DNA of 64,000 nucleotides, from contig OY848921.1 in NCBI GenBank assembly GCA_963693285.1, forward strand, positions 3,963,497-4,027,496, read 5' to 3'. The stretch's first letter is position 1; every line of letters begins with the position of its first letter. Positions 11,221 to 22,844 of the stretch are shown here, in pieces. Both the position numbers and the translations under genes were made by a program. The DNA is from Xestospongia muta (Eukaryota > Porifera > Demospongiae > Haplosclerida > Petrosiidae). A model generated the notes under the pieces. The model ran no database searches, was not told the DNA's origin, and saw nothing but the letters and a program-made list of their open reading frames with translations.

Positions 11221-11444
11221 AAGGCTTGTTTACACTACATAAATTGCATTTTCAAGGTAGTTTATAACTTGCTTTGTTCAAACCAGCTTGTAAGTTGTTA
11301 AAGTGTGTTTACATTTCAAACATTCTAACTTAAACCTGTTTAGAAAAAAAATTATCATAAGTTATGAATGGGTTGGGAATAGGTGTGGAGTTGTTAAACA
11401 TGGTGAAGTTGTTACCTTGGTGAATTACAGTATATCTAAAAGAA

Positions 11445-12150
11445 CTAACAATATTTCTCTTCATGGACCAAAAATTTCTCTTCTGCCTTTTCTTGGTACT
11501 TTATAAAAATGCTCAGTATCTCTGTTGTAGCATTCTCAAAGCTTGACTTCTTCCTCTTTCTCACTATTGGAGTAGTCTTAGGTTTACTTTCAGATCCATC
11601 AGTGGAAGATGAAGCTGATGCAGGACTAAATGAAGTTGTTGGTAATGGAGAAAAGGGACTGAAAAAATCAGTTGAATTAAGGTCAATAAAGTCATGGTTT
11701 TCCACAGAAATGGAAGATGTAGTCTGGTCAGCAGCTGGTGTAGATGAAGGTATGTCTTCGTTTCTTTTGCAATCTAATTTATCATCATCTTCCTTGTAAT
11801 TTTCACCAGCATTAAAAAAATCTGACTCTTGTAAACCACCTGTTTCACTTTCTAAATTCATTTGGTTCTCCACTTCATTGGTTACATGTACTTGCGATTC
11901 AAGTAAACATGGTGGTGAAATGACTGCTCTGTTACCAAGAATCTCATTTAATTCATTGAAATACTTGAACTTCTTTCTTCCATTTCCTGTTTTATTATTA
12001 TGATCTTTAATTTTCTTGGAGACAACTAGCTATTTTTTCATAAACTGGTTTTTCCTTTTTGCTCCATCCAGTTCCTCTTGTATTTTAGAATCACTCCAAG
12101 CAGCCAACAATGCTCTTATTTCACTATCACTTCATTTAGTAGCTATTTTA
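11445..12150 (-). pseudogene. Myb/SANT-like (trihelix) fragment within the Ulp1 gene
   Basis: From about 12,150 down the strand reads a Myb_DNA-bind_4 type domain: SDSEIRALLAAWSDSKIQEE, LDGAKRKN, then KDHNNKTGNGRKKFKYFNEL and NEILGNRAVISPP. An acidic/Ser-rich linker follows (11,873-11,550), then a C-terminal helix (FENATTEILSIFIKYQEKAE, EKFLVHEE). The Trp expected before SDSE is TGA, and another stop and frame change lie after NQF, so it is dead. Such proteins accompany PIF/Harbinger transposons. It separates the two halves of the Ulp1 domain, so it entered after that gene. Confidence 0.65.
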
Positions 12151-12941
12151 TATGTACCATGTAATTTAAGGAGGTCTGTTTATCAAATGATAAAGTTTGT
12201 CCAAGATTGGTATCTTGTAACCCAATGCAGAGAGGAAAAGATTTTGCTATAAGTCTTTGCGATGCATTTACAATGGTATCATTCAACCACTCTCCAGATA
12301 ACAGAATATGTTCATCACCCTTTGATAATTTCTGCAACCACATACACTCTACTTTCATTGTGTCTTGTAGAGCATCGACATCAATTCTATCAATTTGTTC
12401 ACTGTTATTTGCTAACTCTTTCAGATTTGCTAGCTTAGCCTTCAGTTGTATCTTTATAGCAAGACGTTTGGCATGAATGTTTTGTGAAGACTCTGATGAT
12501 AAAATAATAGGCACAGAGAGAACTAAGAGGCTGAGATGGTAAAGAGGGTTGCACCGTGACAGGTACAGACATAAGAGGTTGAGATGGTAATGAAGGATGC
12601 AATGACAATGTGATGGCTGATGAATTTAGAGGTGGAGATGATAAAAAAGGCGGTAATATAAGAGAAACGCCCGGGGGTAGTGATATGGTAATAGGAAAGT
12701 AAATAGGTGTGGATGATTGAAAGTTGTAATTTACTGTGAAAGTATCATTTTGATGAAACTCTGAAGATAAAAGAGATTTTTGAATATCCAAATGTTCTAG
12801 GCCTAATGATGACAGAGATTTAGAAGAATCGTCAGAGTCAAATGATGTTGGAACACAATGATTTAATGACGAAATATGTGAATTGCTGCGACATGAGACT
12901 TCTCTTGGGTGAGGATTTCCTGCTTCGGGCATAACCTTCAT
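12151..12941 (-). pseudogene. Ulp1-like protease, N-terminal half with Pro/Ser-rich region
   Basis: The upstream part (12,941-12,510) is a low-complexity Ser/Pro/Leu-rich region with repeated LPSQPL and SLPSQPLSSL motifs. After a one-base frame change near 12,500 the strand reads a basic helical segment and then LLSGEWLNDTIVNASQRLIA with FPLCIGLQDTNLGQ, the start of the Ulp1/C48 fold. The catalytic His segment is not seen; the match ends at LSFDK, where the Myb-like fragment begins. The protease is split and incomplete. The extreme N-terminus overlaps the hAT right half on the other strand, so the true start is uncertain. Confidence 0.6.
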
Positions 12942-13700
12942 TTAGCTATAACAAAGGCGTTTAATCACTCTAGCTGCTCACGAGCTATTGCAATTGCTCA
13001 CAAAATATTCAGTGCCTTTCCCATCAGCTGGAAACGTCGTAAAGAGCTTTCTACAGCTCAAGTCAATTTAAATTTACCAAACCACTCATTGATATCCGAT
13101 TGCAAAACTCGATGGGGAGCAACTCAGCAAATGATAGAACGTCTACTAGAACAAGAGCAAGCCATTCGTGTTGTTTTAAGTGCTGATAGAAAGGTACCAC
13201 ACTTGGTACCTACCTGGCAGGATGTTGATGTTTGGAAAGCAATAAATCAAGCTTTGAAACCAATAGCAGACTTTACAGATATAATGTCAGGTTGGTAAAA
13301 AAATTTTAAAACTAATGTTAATTATTTTAATTATTTTAATTAAAGGTGAAAGGTATGTAACAGCTTCTGCTATTTCACCTGTCCTTAGACTTCTTGAACA
13401 TGACATCCTAAAGGAGAAAGAGGAAGATACACTATTTGCACCACTATTCTAGCAGACCTTTCAACAAGAAATTTGCAGGCTGATGTAATAGAACTTCTGA
13501 AGGTTTCTTGTTTCCTAGACCCACATTTCAAATCTAAAAAGTGTCTATATGATGAGGATATAAGCGATGTCAAGACTGTAGTTTGTAGTGATGGTGTATT
13601 AGTTGTCAAGTCCATCCAGAGTTTGCAGGATTCATCACAATACTTTTCATCTGATGGCTTCACCATCAAAATCATCAACTAACAGGAGTTTAGAGACTCT
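12909..13700 (+). pseudogene. hAT transposase (ZBED4/6-like), right half
   Basis: This continues the frame broken at 10,216: RISCFGHNLHLAITKAFNHS, then FPISWKRRKELSTAQ, SDCKTRWGATQQMIERLLEQ, and HLVPTWQDVDVWKAINQALK with IADFTDIMSG. A phase-1 intron (ATGTCAG|GTTGGT to TTAAAG|GTGAAA, about 13,288-13,345) precedes YVTASAISPVLRLLEHDIL. Stops and frameshifts follow (about 13,450-13,490), then DVIELLKVSCFLDPHFKS. The C-terminal dimerisation domain is lost. With 9759-10,216 this is one element cut in two. Confidence 0.8.
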
Positions 13701-16700
13701 TTACCTCTTTGTTGTTTGTAATTATTTCATAACCATTCCTGAACTTTTAATTCTTGCAATGTTTTTGCTATCTTTTGTACTCCACAATCTTTTGCCCTAT
13801 AGTTATAAAAAATTAAACTGGAGAGAATGTTGTACTGATTTTGTAGTACCCAGCAACTAAAGAAGAGAAGCAGTTCCCACCTCCCACTACTGGATAGATA
13901 TAAAACCCATTGATTTAACAAAACCATGTGTGTTATTACCATTCTTGTAAAAATACAGGAGACAGAGAACATAAAAGGTATATTTCTGTACTGATATAGA
14001 GGAGAATAATAGCTTGACCACTCCATTTTTTGGGATTTTCTAAGAGGTATATACATACTTTAGAAATATGTACACCTAAGAGATCATTGTTTGATATTTT
14101 GAATCATCAGCTTCATCAAAAGCTCAGAAATGCTTAACTCTACTTCTTCTCATTTTTGGTAATATTCTGGTGTAAGCAGCCATGATATTAGCGGTACTCT
14201 ATTTTAACTTCAACATGGTTTAATAATCAAGGTATATTCATTGTACACTCTTTCAAAATTTAATTCTAGAAGTACTCAAAGTCTAACCAAATTGAAGTAG
14301 TTAAAAAGAGAGAGTGCATTTTAATTTGAATGAGAGGAGGATAAAGTTGTTGAGTATTAGAATTGGATGAAATTATAGATATCTGTGACAAGATGACAGG
14401 AACACAACTTCAACATATTCAAACTACATAAACAAATGCAATAGTTTTAAAGTGATCAAATTTTGCTGATAGAAAATCAATATATATTTCTAGGCATCAT
14501 GCTGGAGTTGTTAAATTAACTTGATGTCTTTAGTAAGACATGTTGTCATGTCTGGAGTAGTGAGATAACTTTGAGCAGATAAGGACACAAATGTTGAACA
14601 TTTTGATGTAGCAGCCTAAGTGAATTCAAAAGGAGATAAATTTCACGTCTAAGAAAATTGAGTGATTTCTAGGCATTAAAAGTGATGTGTTTACATTATA
14701 AGTCAAGGGGAGAGAAAATGACATTTATATCACAAAATTACTATAATTGGTAATGTTGGAATTGTACAAGATGACAGGAGATGAAAATGTAGGGATGTTC
14801 ACAACCTTGTACTTTGAGATGTTGATAAAAAATATCAGGTGGAACCCCAATTATTAGAAAAATTCTCCATAAACCTTACAGTCAGACAAAAATGTGACAT
14901 TTATATACAATATATATATATATATATATATATATGGAAACTTAAAGTAACAGAGTCATAGATGAATTGACAAGCAGAAAATCACATATAGAGACAAGCA
15001 GGAGACGTTAACTTTCAATATAATTATATATATCAAAATAGGCACTACATCTGTTCTAACAAAGAGGTTACATATACACATACTAAGAAAAGACATTAGA
15101 TTAATGAGTGCTTTGTATACTTGAAAAAATTGATATGTGTGATTGTAACAACAATTGTTAATGACTATCTATCTGTTTTCTTATAGACAAGTCCATTTCA
15201 CTGCAGCAGGTCAGTTAATAATATTAGTCAATCATAATATTAAATACTATTTACTATTTTAACTCCTGACAAAGACAAAATCTACCATAGACCAATGACA
15301 TTTATTTTTTATATCTAGAGTCTAATCATATACATGAAGGTAGTATTGGGCTTATTATTCACCTCCAAGGAGTATACTTTGTCAGTTTTGTAGTGTCTTA
15401 TAGATGATATAAAACATTATAATTGAAGGTGAAATTTTTATGTTATTGAATGTTAGTATCTAACATAGTCAACATAGTCAATTGGATCTGCCTAAAGAAT
15501 ATTGTGAATGATAGTTAGTAATGAGGTACAGATAGGACAATATCTTATCATGAACTAGGTACAAATGTTTGCATAGTCATAGCTATTAATTAATAAAGTA
15601 ATTCCAGTGTAACATGCACAAGGTCTATTGGTAGTAAGAAATTTCAATGTTTTATGATGTAAATTAAAAGGAAATGATATGTGGTGCTAAGGCAAACAAT
15701 TTATTATTGGTAGAGTCACCTTCATTAATTTTAATAATGAACAGATCGATTTGCTGTAAAAGCTGTGCAATTAAGAATAGAAAAATAGTCAGGAAATTTA
15801 ACCAGTTTAAGAAATAGTAGAATATGCTGAATCCATCCATAATCATATTAAGGTTTAGTAGCCTTGTCTTGTAATCCAATGATGCATTGTTTAACAATAT
15901 TCTTTGTCACTCTAACCTGGAATTTCCACAAACTTTTTGAATCTTTTGAAAGGCCTTCAAATTTTATAAGCTTTATTAAAAGATATATCATATATGGATA
16001 GATTGTATATTCTATTTGTCAGTAATATTATTAAGCACTAATACTACTATAGTCATACATTTGTAGCAATCATCAATACTATCTACAACAACAAAATATA
16101 GACATAATTATGACAAATTAGACTATAGTATTGAAAATAATATAGTAATAAGATATGCCTATAAAATTAATTAAGGAGAGAGAAAAGAGGACTAGAAGTA
16201 CATAACATCAACATTGTAGTCATTAATGAAACTAATTCACTGGCTATCTAATTGATAATAGCAAATAAAAGACAATATGTAAATTTGGTAAGTATAGCAA
16301 CAGCTATTATCAAGGGATATGTCAGGATTAAAAAGCAGTACAAGATCAAGACAGTATATGAAAACAGGGAGGCATTATAATGATAGATGAGAAAGAACAT
16401 ATTATATAAACAACAATTTAGTCTTAGTTCCTTAATGAAAAACTGTCATCTATGCTGCCTCTCTTTTTGTCCAATTGAGGTCGTGTCATAGGTACTGCCT
16501 ACACATTACTGACAAAATAGAAGAGTAGCCCACCCAGATTAACTATTGTTATTTGATTTTAATACATGTAGAGAGTTATGTACTAGCAACACTTGATAAG
16601 AAATGACTACATTAAATGTTACTAGTAAATTGAGAGCTTTTGCTTATTCTGTCTTCACTGTAGCCACATCAATAATTAGCCACTTTCTAGCAAACAGGAG

Positions 16701-17569
16701 AGAAATACTGTCAAATGTAGTTCTTAGTGATAAAAAGTACATTGATTTTTTCTTTATGTAATATATAAACATATTTTGCATAGAAGTGTACACTCTCATA
16801 TATATTTTACTTGTATATACATGTGTCTATTTCTACATCTGTGTATATATGTCAATGCTAGAATTATGAGAATTGCTTGTCATTGTTGGTTTATAACAAT
16901 TTCAATTTCCTTTTGTCCATTTCTTCATATAGTAGATAGTAAAGTGCGCTCTGAAATGACTACAAGTGGTTTATAATTGTAGCTCTATCTATTATATTTG
17001 TGTATTTGTAACAACCATCTTCTTACTGTTCTGACACATTTTGAGAGCAAAAGCACAGGTAAATAGATGAGTGACAATATAATAATTCTCTCTCACACAC
17101 ACACAGACACACACACTCTCTCTCTCCAATGTGTGAGGTCAAACAATCTGTATAAGCATTAAAATAAATCCCTGAGCTTTAATTTATAGTCACATTTCTC
17201 TGTAAAATTAAATATACCATAAACAACTACTGTAGGCACAAATTTTTTGGATGACATATTTCTCTGTATTTATCTGGTAATCAACCAAGGTAAGGTGTAT
17301 CTTTAGTGTAATCCTTTAATTTTTTGTGAGATAAATGAACTGATAAACATTCAATTTGATGTAAGACAGCTTTATAATAGTAATGTAATTTTTGTTTTCA
17401 CCTAATGGCACAGTATCAAAGTATGAACTAACTATTCATAATGAGATAAAAGACTATAAGATAGGAAATGAGGAATAGTTATATTTGTATGTGGTTATTT
17501 CTATTTACATTTTTACAGTTTTTTCAAAGTTTTATTCATCTTTGTTATCTGTTTAAATGTTTTAATATG

Positions 17570-17621
<52 letters not shown>

Positions 17622-17700
17622 TAAATATATGTATTTACTAAACAGTTAACTACTGATATATTGCCAGTTTTTTGTCTCTTAATAAGCAAGTCTAAAAATG
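13700..17700. other. AT-rich stretch, no gene; TA microsatellites
   Basis: No coding signal is recognised over about 4 kb. Simple repeats: (TA)n at about 14,909-14,935 and 17,574-17,618, and CA/TC tracts at 17,093-17,127. Open frames are short and hydrophobic, as random AT-rich DNA gives. Confidence 0.5.
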
Positions 17701-17715
17701 TTGTCATCCCACCTC

Positions 17716-18460
17716 TTAAAACATGTGACAATTATAACATTGTTTGCTACCCCAAAGTGGATCTTCATAATGGGATGTGTAAGGTTCAGGAAAGCCAGAC
17801 TCACAGTAGTAGTCATCATCAACATATGGTGGTATAGTGCCCTTGTTACAAGGACAATCCCATTCGGTTTTGGGACAGTTTCTTTTTGCCCTGCTATATA
17901 TGTTCAAGTATGATAATGAGGGTTACTACCATAAATAATAGAACACCATCAATGTAAGTCCCTTCAAGTGAAAAAGACCCATTATGAATATTGTAAATAC
18001 CATCAACTTTTTCTTGCTGGTAACCTCTAACATGCACACATACTTAAGAATAGTTGAGATCAAAAGTAGAGGAAATGATGAAATTACAACCACTATTTGA
18101 AGGATGAGGTTGATCACAAGGTGGATTACTAATGTTTGGAAAAAATAACTCCTTAGACCACATGGACAAGTACCATTAGGTTTGATCATGTTGAGATAAG
18201 CCACTCTCATTCATCTTCCCTTACCATCACAGTTACTACCCTCCATTTCACAGTAGACTAATATAAGAGAATGTGGCAGATTGATGCTACCACATGAAGG
18301 CACATGGCGACCACCTGTCGACCATGTAGCAACTACATGCTGTAAGGAGTAAATGGTCAGATCACCAGCATGAGAAAAATAAATGTGCCAAGTTGACATT
18401 TCAAAATCTGGCTTTGAATGACCAATCAGATTGGATCTATGCAAGAGGGTATAAAAGGAA
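17716..18460 (-). pseudogene. Fibrinogen-like secreted protein remnant (copy A)
   Basis: Fragments match the intact 408-aa gene at 25,304-26,530 in the same orientation. In order: LVYCEMEGSNCDGKGR followed by a TGA where the intact copy has a Trp-containing GGWMRVAYLN motif, then MRVAYLNMIKPNGTCPCG, then frame changes, and YYCESGFPEPYTSHYEDPLW at 17,716-17,800. Several frameshifts and stops separate the pieces. About 18,260-18,444 is unrelated sequence relative to the intact copy. Confidence 0.75.
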
Positions 18461-18639
18461 CCGGCTGACTCATGAATTTTATGATAAAAATTGTGTATAT
18501 CAATATTTATTTATTGTCACTATGCTATTCTGTTAATAAATATTTTACTCAATACATGTCAATTAGCAAGCAAAAAGTGAACTAGTTAACAGAGAACCAT
18601 TAGGAGTTTATTTTACATAATAGCCTGACAGTTTAAATG

Positions 18640-18910
18640 TAGCAAATAAAATTATGCAAAAAGGCACACATAACACTGTTTGGATTATTAATGTACTGAT
18701 GGGATTGACTGTTTATGTAGCTAATGATTAGATATAATGATGATTCATTTTTATTCTTAGATACTAAATGACATTAGAAAAGCTGTCACTATAGATTTAC
18801 ATATACATTTACATATATCATTGTATTTATGGATGACTGCAATAAATGATGTTCATTATTAGCTAAAATGGCCTATTTCTTTTAACAGTAACATTATCCA
18901 AATTGCCACC
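18640..18910. repeat. Upstream flank shared with 26,680-26,925
   Basis: The sequence upstream of fibrinogen-like copy A matches the sequence upstream of the intact gene (for example TATTAATGTACTGATGG/AATT, TAGCTAATG, and GATGATTTATTTTTAT variants). It carries the shared promoter-side region of the duplicated unit. Confidence 0.65.
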
Positions 18911-19119
18911 ATGTGTACATTAATATTAAATAATATTAAAATTAATATTTATTGTTTACATGGATATGGATCTAAGATAATTTTTTGTCTTACCAAACAA
19001 TTAAAGCTTGATGAATATTATTTATTTGAGTATGCAACTCTAAATGTACAGTTACACATATCTAATAACATATCTTTATTATTGGTACCTTGTTCTGCCA
19101 TTACCCTAAATTCAATATT

Positions 19120-19640
19120 ATTGGTTGTAGTCTCATTGAGTGTCTTTATAAACCATAGCATTTTGATGTCTTTCTAATCCTCCACATTGTTGTTCACATA
19201 ACATGTCTAGCATACAAACACTGCTCCGCATTTTATCAGCTATTCCTGACTCACTGTAGTAATCACTGCCACCAAACGTTGGTGTATTAGTGTCATAACT
19301 CCCAGAATGTATTATATATAGTCAACATTGTAGATTTGCAAGGTTATCAACCATACCTGCTCTAAATGTCCATGTATGTTTATGAAGATTACTACCATAT
19401 GTAATAGACACAAAGTCAGCATAAATATTATCGATATTTGGATTATCAATAGAAACTAAACCCCCTAAGTCTGTTGGAAAACCATTTGGTCACCCATATC
19501 ACTGGACCAAGATATTGAAATATGTCTAAAATATAATTGCTTATTTCAGGTATATCTTAAAATGTCTGATCTAATTGCACTTTTATAACAGATGATCTCA
19601 TGTGATGACTGAAAATTATTGGAAAATATAAGTAATTTAA
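19120..19640 (-). pseudogene. Fibrinogen-like family C-terminal remnant (copy B)
   Basis: The minus strand reads pieces of the conserved C-terminal region: DFVSITYGSNLHKHTWTF (intact copy: GVSITHGSNPHHHIWTY), FGGSDYYSESG (intact: VGNNYYCESG), and QCGGLERHQ. Frames are broken by stops and shifts. It pairs with 27,230-27,760, where the same remnant follows the second unit, so it predates the unit duplication. Confidence 0.65.
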
Positions 19641-20599
19641 AGGAAATTGAATTTTCTCTAAAAGAATTTTTAAGATGTAGAAAGACAAGGAATGGTTAAA
19701 CATGTGCAGAAATGAAGAAAACTTTGTTTTGAAATTAATGATGGTGTGTTGTATCGAAATACTTATGTTGAAGCCAAAAACACAAAGTAACATCAAATGA
19801 GAGGACAATATCTGATAAGAAATATTGTCCTGTCTTCACATAATAGAGTATTAGAAGATTGTTTTGGACTTATATTGATTTGAGGTGTAAGCATGAAGTG
19901 ATTACAATCATTGAATAGCAAAACATAATTGACGTTTTTTGCTATTGTTTTGGACATGTTCTTATATAAATGAAATACTCATTTACAAAGTTTAGCTTAA
20001 ACTCTTGACACATAGTCCATGAATTAATTAGTGTCCAAAATTTCTCAATTTGTGACCCAAACTTCTCCATTTGTGAAGGGTAATGAATGATATAGTGTTG
20101 CTTTGGTATTTAAGTTTTATTTGTATAAATTCCACAGAATTTACTTATCAATAATTACAATAAGATAAGATATAAGGTCATAAGTTCAATGGCAATACTG
20201 CATATTTTGAGAAGCAGGAATGCTTGTCAGTGAGAATTACTTTCAGAGATGTTGTCTGCACTTAAAAGTGGAATTTAATGACAGAGATCCATCATTTGGA
20301 AATGTGACTGTTTTACATTAGATTCAGTACAGCATATGTTAGAATCTATGAGACAAAATTTGTTAATTAAAAATTCACTACCACCAATTCTCTGATTTAA
20401 TACTACAAGTGTAAATAAATGAAAGGCACTAAAGTGCCGAACCTCGCTGTAGTTTCTAAGTTATTTATAAATTCTATGCCAGCTTAGGCCCAGCTATGAT
20501 GTTGTTATTGCAAGAAAATTTATTAACATTCCAGAAGGTGTGGTTACAAAATGGTAATTTTTGTCATTCTGTATATGCTCATTAATTGTTGCTTGATTT

Positions 20600-20884
20600 C
20601 TAGCTTTGCCATGTTTGTGAAGCAGTAACTGAGTAAGTGATAGTATCATTCAATTCCCAAGCAAGATTAAGTGCTAGTTTCGTGATGAAAAGTTTCTCTG
20701 AGTCTTTACATGACCCTTTAAAATCTATCAATATTTCATATATAAAATTTATTGTAACTTGAAGATGAAACGTTCTTTGGAAACGTCCCGTAGTACAAAT
20801 ATAAATCAATATATTATCTATTAGTAGCAGTCTTCTCAGTGCTTGGAGACGTTTCCTGAATGCGTTACTTCGCTCCAAGTCCAC
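20600..20884 (-). CDS. Hypothetical 94-aa ORF inside the short element
   Basis: The frame starts with a basic amphipathic stretch (about residues 4-20), continues with hydrophobic beta-like segments (IDNILIYICTTGRFQRTFHL) and ends with AWELNDTITYSV. It lies wholly between the 11-bp inverted ends and is more CpG-rich than its surroundings. No family is recognised. It may be a protein fragment carried by the element. Confidence 0.3.
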   Translation of the reverse strand: MDLERSNAFRKRLQALRRLLLIDNILIYICTTGRFQRTFHLQVTINFIYEILIDFKGSCKDSEKLFITKLALNLAWELNDTITYSVTASQTWQS

Positions 20885-21196
20885 AAAACATTTTTCAGAA
20901 CTTTTCTAACGATTACTTCGACCAACGGCCTTCTATCTTGCTGATCTGTATTCCTCTGAGATTGTTTACAACATACTAAAAAATCTCCACGTTAAGTTTT
21001 TTACTTTTTGAGAAACGGCACTTGACCTCTGCAGCCTGAAAATTCTTTTGCGAGTTTTAAGCTTCTGTTTTCCTTGACGATGTTCTTGATACTACTGTTG
21101 TAAAGTCCACATGTTTTTCTATTCGTTGCTAAACGTTGGTAGCTGCTAATGCTTCGGTTGCCAAGTTATAGCAGTTCGAAAAAAACAGGCAGTGCA

Positions 21197-21198
<2 letters not shown>

Positions 21199-21250
<52 letters not shown>
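21199..21250. repeat. (CA)n microsatellite
   Basis: About 26 uninterrupted CA dinucleotides. Confidence 0.95.
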
Positions 21251-21255
<5 letters not shown>

Positions 21256-21852
21256 ACTACAGTACCCTCGCTATGCGCCCACGCACAGCGAGGTTAAAAA
21301 TCAAGTGATTAGCTAATGTCTAATACTACTCACCTCTTATCTCTTGCATGTATGTTACAAATAATAGTTGATGGTAAGTGAAATTAATTCCATCTTTTTC
21401 AGAAAATCTAGTTTTGGGGGGTCTTCCATCAGTAGAACATTAATTATACTTTGTGGAATATTGCAGGTCACCATGATGGAGATCCCTCTCTTTACATCTC
21501 TTACTAAACTCTTTTAATCATATCTTCAAATGTTTGTCATAACTGAGCTCTCATGTGTCTGAATGTGTATTCATTTAGCTCCCATTCAAGGACAAATTGA
21601 ATAGTCTCACATTTGAGAAGACAGGATGGATTTGTAATAAAATTCTCTTTTTGCCGCCCACTAAGTTTGACCTCCTCACAGAATTTGTTGACTTCTCATT
21701 TGTAGGTTGTGATGTGAGGTTTGCTTTTTTAATGTTATAATAATTAGCTATAATCTTCAAGCAAGACACATCATTAACAGTATTTTTTTCTTGCACTATA
21801 TCTACATATAACACTATCAAATATTCTTGCTGTAGATCATCACAATGCAAGC

Positions 21853-22547
21853 TTTAAAGCTTATGAAGCAGTATTGGGTGGTATATCTGTCCAAAGAGTA
21901 GCTAACGAATACAATGTACCAAAAAGTACTTTACATAATCTCCTCACTGGAAAAGTGATGTTTAGATCTGTCAATGAACTAACAAATACCTTAGTGATGT
22001 TGAAGAAAATGAACTTGTGCAGTTTCTTCTTGGTTGTTCATCTATATGATTTGCTAAGTTTTGCAAGCAAATTCTAGCCACATTCAAACTGTTGTCAACC
22101 AAAAAGACATAAATATTATTGTTACAAATGGTTGATGGGACCGGATCCCTTAGAAAAAGGTATCCATCATTTTCTTTTTAAAATCCTGAACAACTTTTCC
22201 ATGTTAGAGCAGTGTTTACCTCACCTGAAGCAATTTATCATTATTTTGATATTCTTGAAGAAACATTAGATCAAAATGACTTGTCCAGTAAACCTTGTCA
22301 AATATATAACTGTGATGAAACTGGTATGCTACTAGACCAAAGACCTATCAAAGTCATTGCTCAAAAAAGGCAAAAACATACTCAATCCATTACTACAGGT
22401 AACAAAACACCAGTAAAATCTAGAATGGCAGATTTAGAAGCCAAGAAAATCCATTACCTTCCACTTTATAGCCCATCTCTATCAAGACATACAACTCCAT
22501 TACATAACACTACCTTCACTACTGAAGAGATATTACACTTTCAATGA
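21853..22547 (+). pseudogene. pogo-type transposase remnant (psq HTH, partial DDE_1)
   Basis: About 21,853-21,960 reads AYEAVLGGISVQRVANEYNV PKSTLHNLLTGKV, a pipsqueak-type helix-turn-helix of pogo transposases. After stops and loss of the CENP-B-like domain, 22,212-22,440 reads SPEAIYHYFDILEETLDQND, then QIYNCDETGMLLDQRP (first catalytic Asp in NCDETG) and QKHTQSITTGNKT. The following DDE blocks are missing. No TIRs were identified. Confidence 0.75.
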
Positions 22548-22637
22548 GGTTATAGGAAAGCTATGATTTAGAGATTGATGTACAATATAATAAGTTGTTT
22601 GAAATGTTTGTTTACAATGCATTGCAATTATTTTTAA

Positions 22638-22794
22638 GTAAACGAAGTGTCTTTCATTTCTCTGTTGGAGAGACTAGAGCCAGATATACTACTGTTTCAG
22701 GTAAATGAATATATGTGTTTTACAATATATTTATAATTACTTTTAGGTAAAGAAGTGAATATTGTCCATTCGCGTGTCTAGACCTGGTACTGGT

Positions 22795-22844
<50 letters not shown>

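Larger units (their letters stand above)
10217..12908. mobile_element. Insertion splitting the hAT gene (Ulp1/PHD element)
   Basis: This block lies between TTDNG and the CFGHNLHL segment of one hAT reading frame. It carries a minus-strand Ulp1-protease/PHD gene and a palindromic repeat at its left edge. The two borders carry weak inverted similarity (TGTCACGACAATT near 10,218 and, inverted, TGTCGCAGCAATT near 12,890), possibly eroded ends. No clear target duplication was identified. Exact borders are uncertain by about 20 bp. Confidence 0.6.
20440..21295. mobile_element. Short element with 11-bp inverted ends (AACCTCGCTGT)
   Basis: AACCTCGCTGT at 20,440-20,450 is exactly repeated in inverse orientation at 21,285-21,295. 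The right end also forms a hairpin (CCTCGCT...AGCGAGG). The interior is notably richer in CpG than flanking DNA, suggesting recent arrival. It holds a (CA)n tract at about 21,199-21,250 and a 94-codon minus-strand frame (20,600-20,884), basic at its start (MDLERSNAFRKRLQALRRLL), that I do not recognise. No transposase domain is visible, so it is probably non-autonomous. Confidence 0.55.

Noticed and set aside
12435..12476. Plus-strand ORFs at 12,016-12,476 and 11,509-11,799
   Set aside because: They are shadows of the minus-strand Ulp1/Myb coding sequence.
17513..17731. 72-codon minus-strand ORF with YIYIYIY run
   Set aside because: It is a translation of the (TA)n microsatellite.
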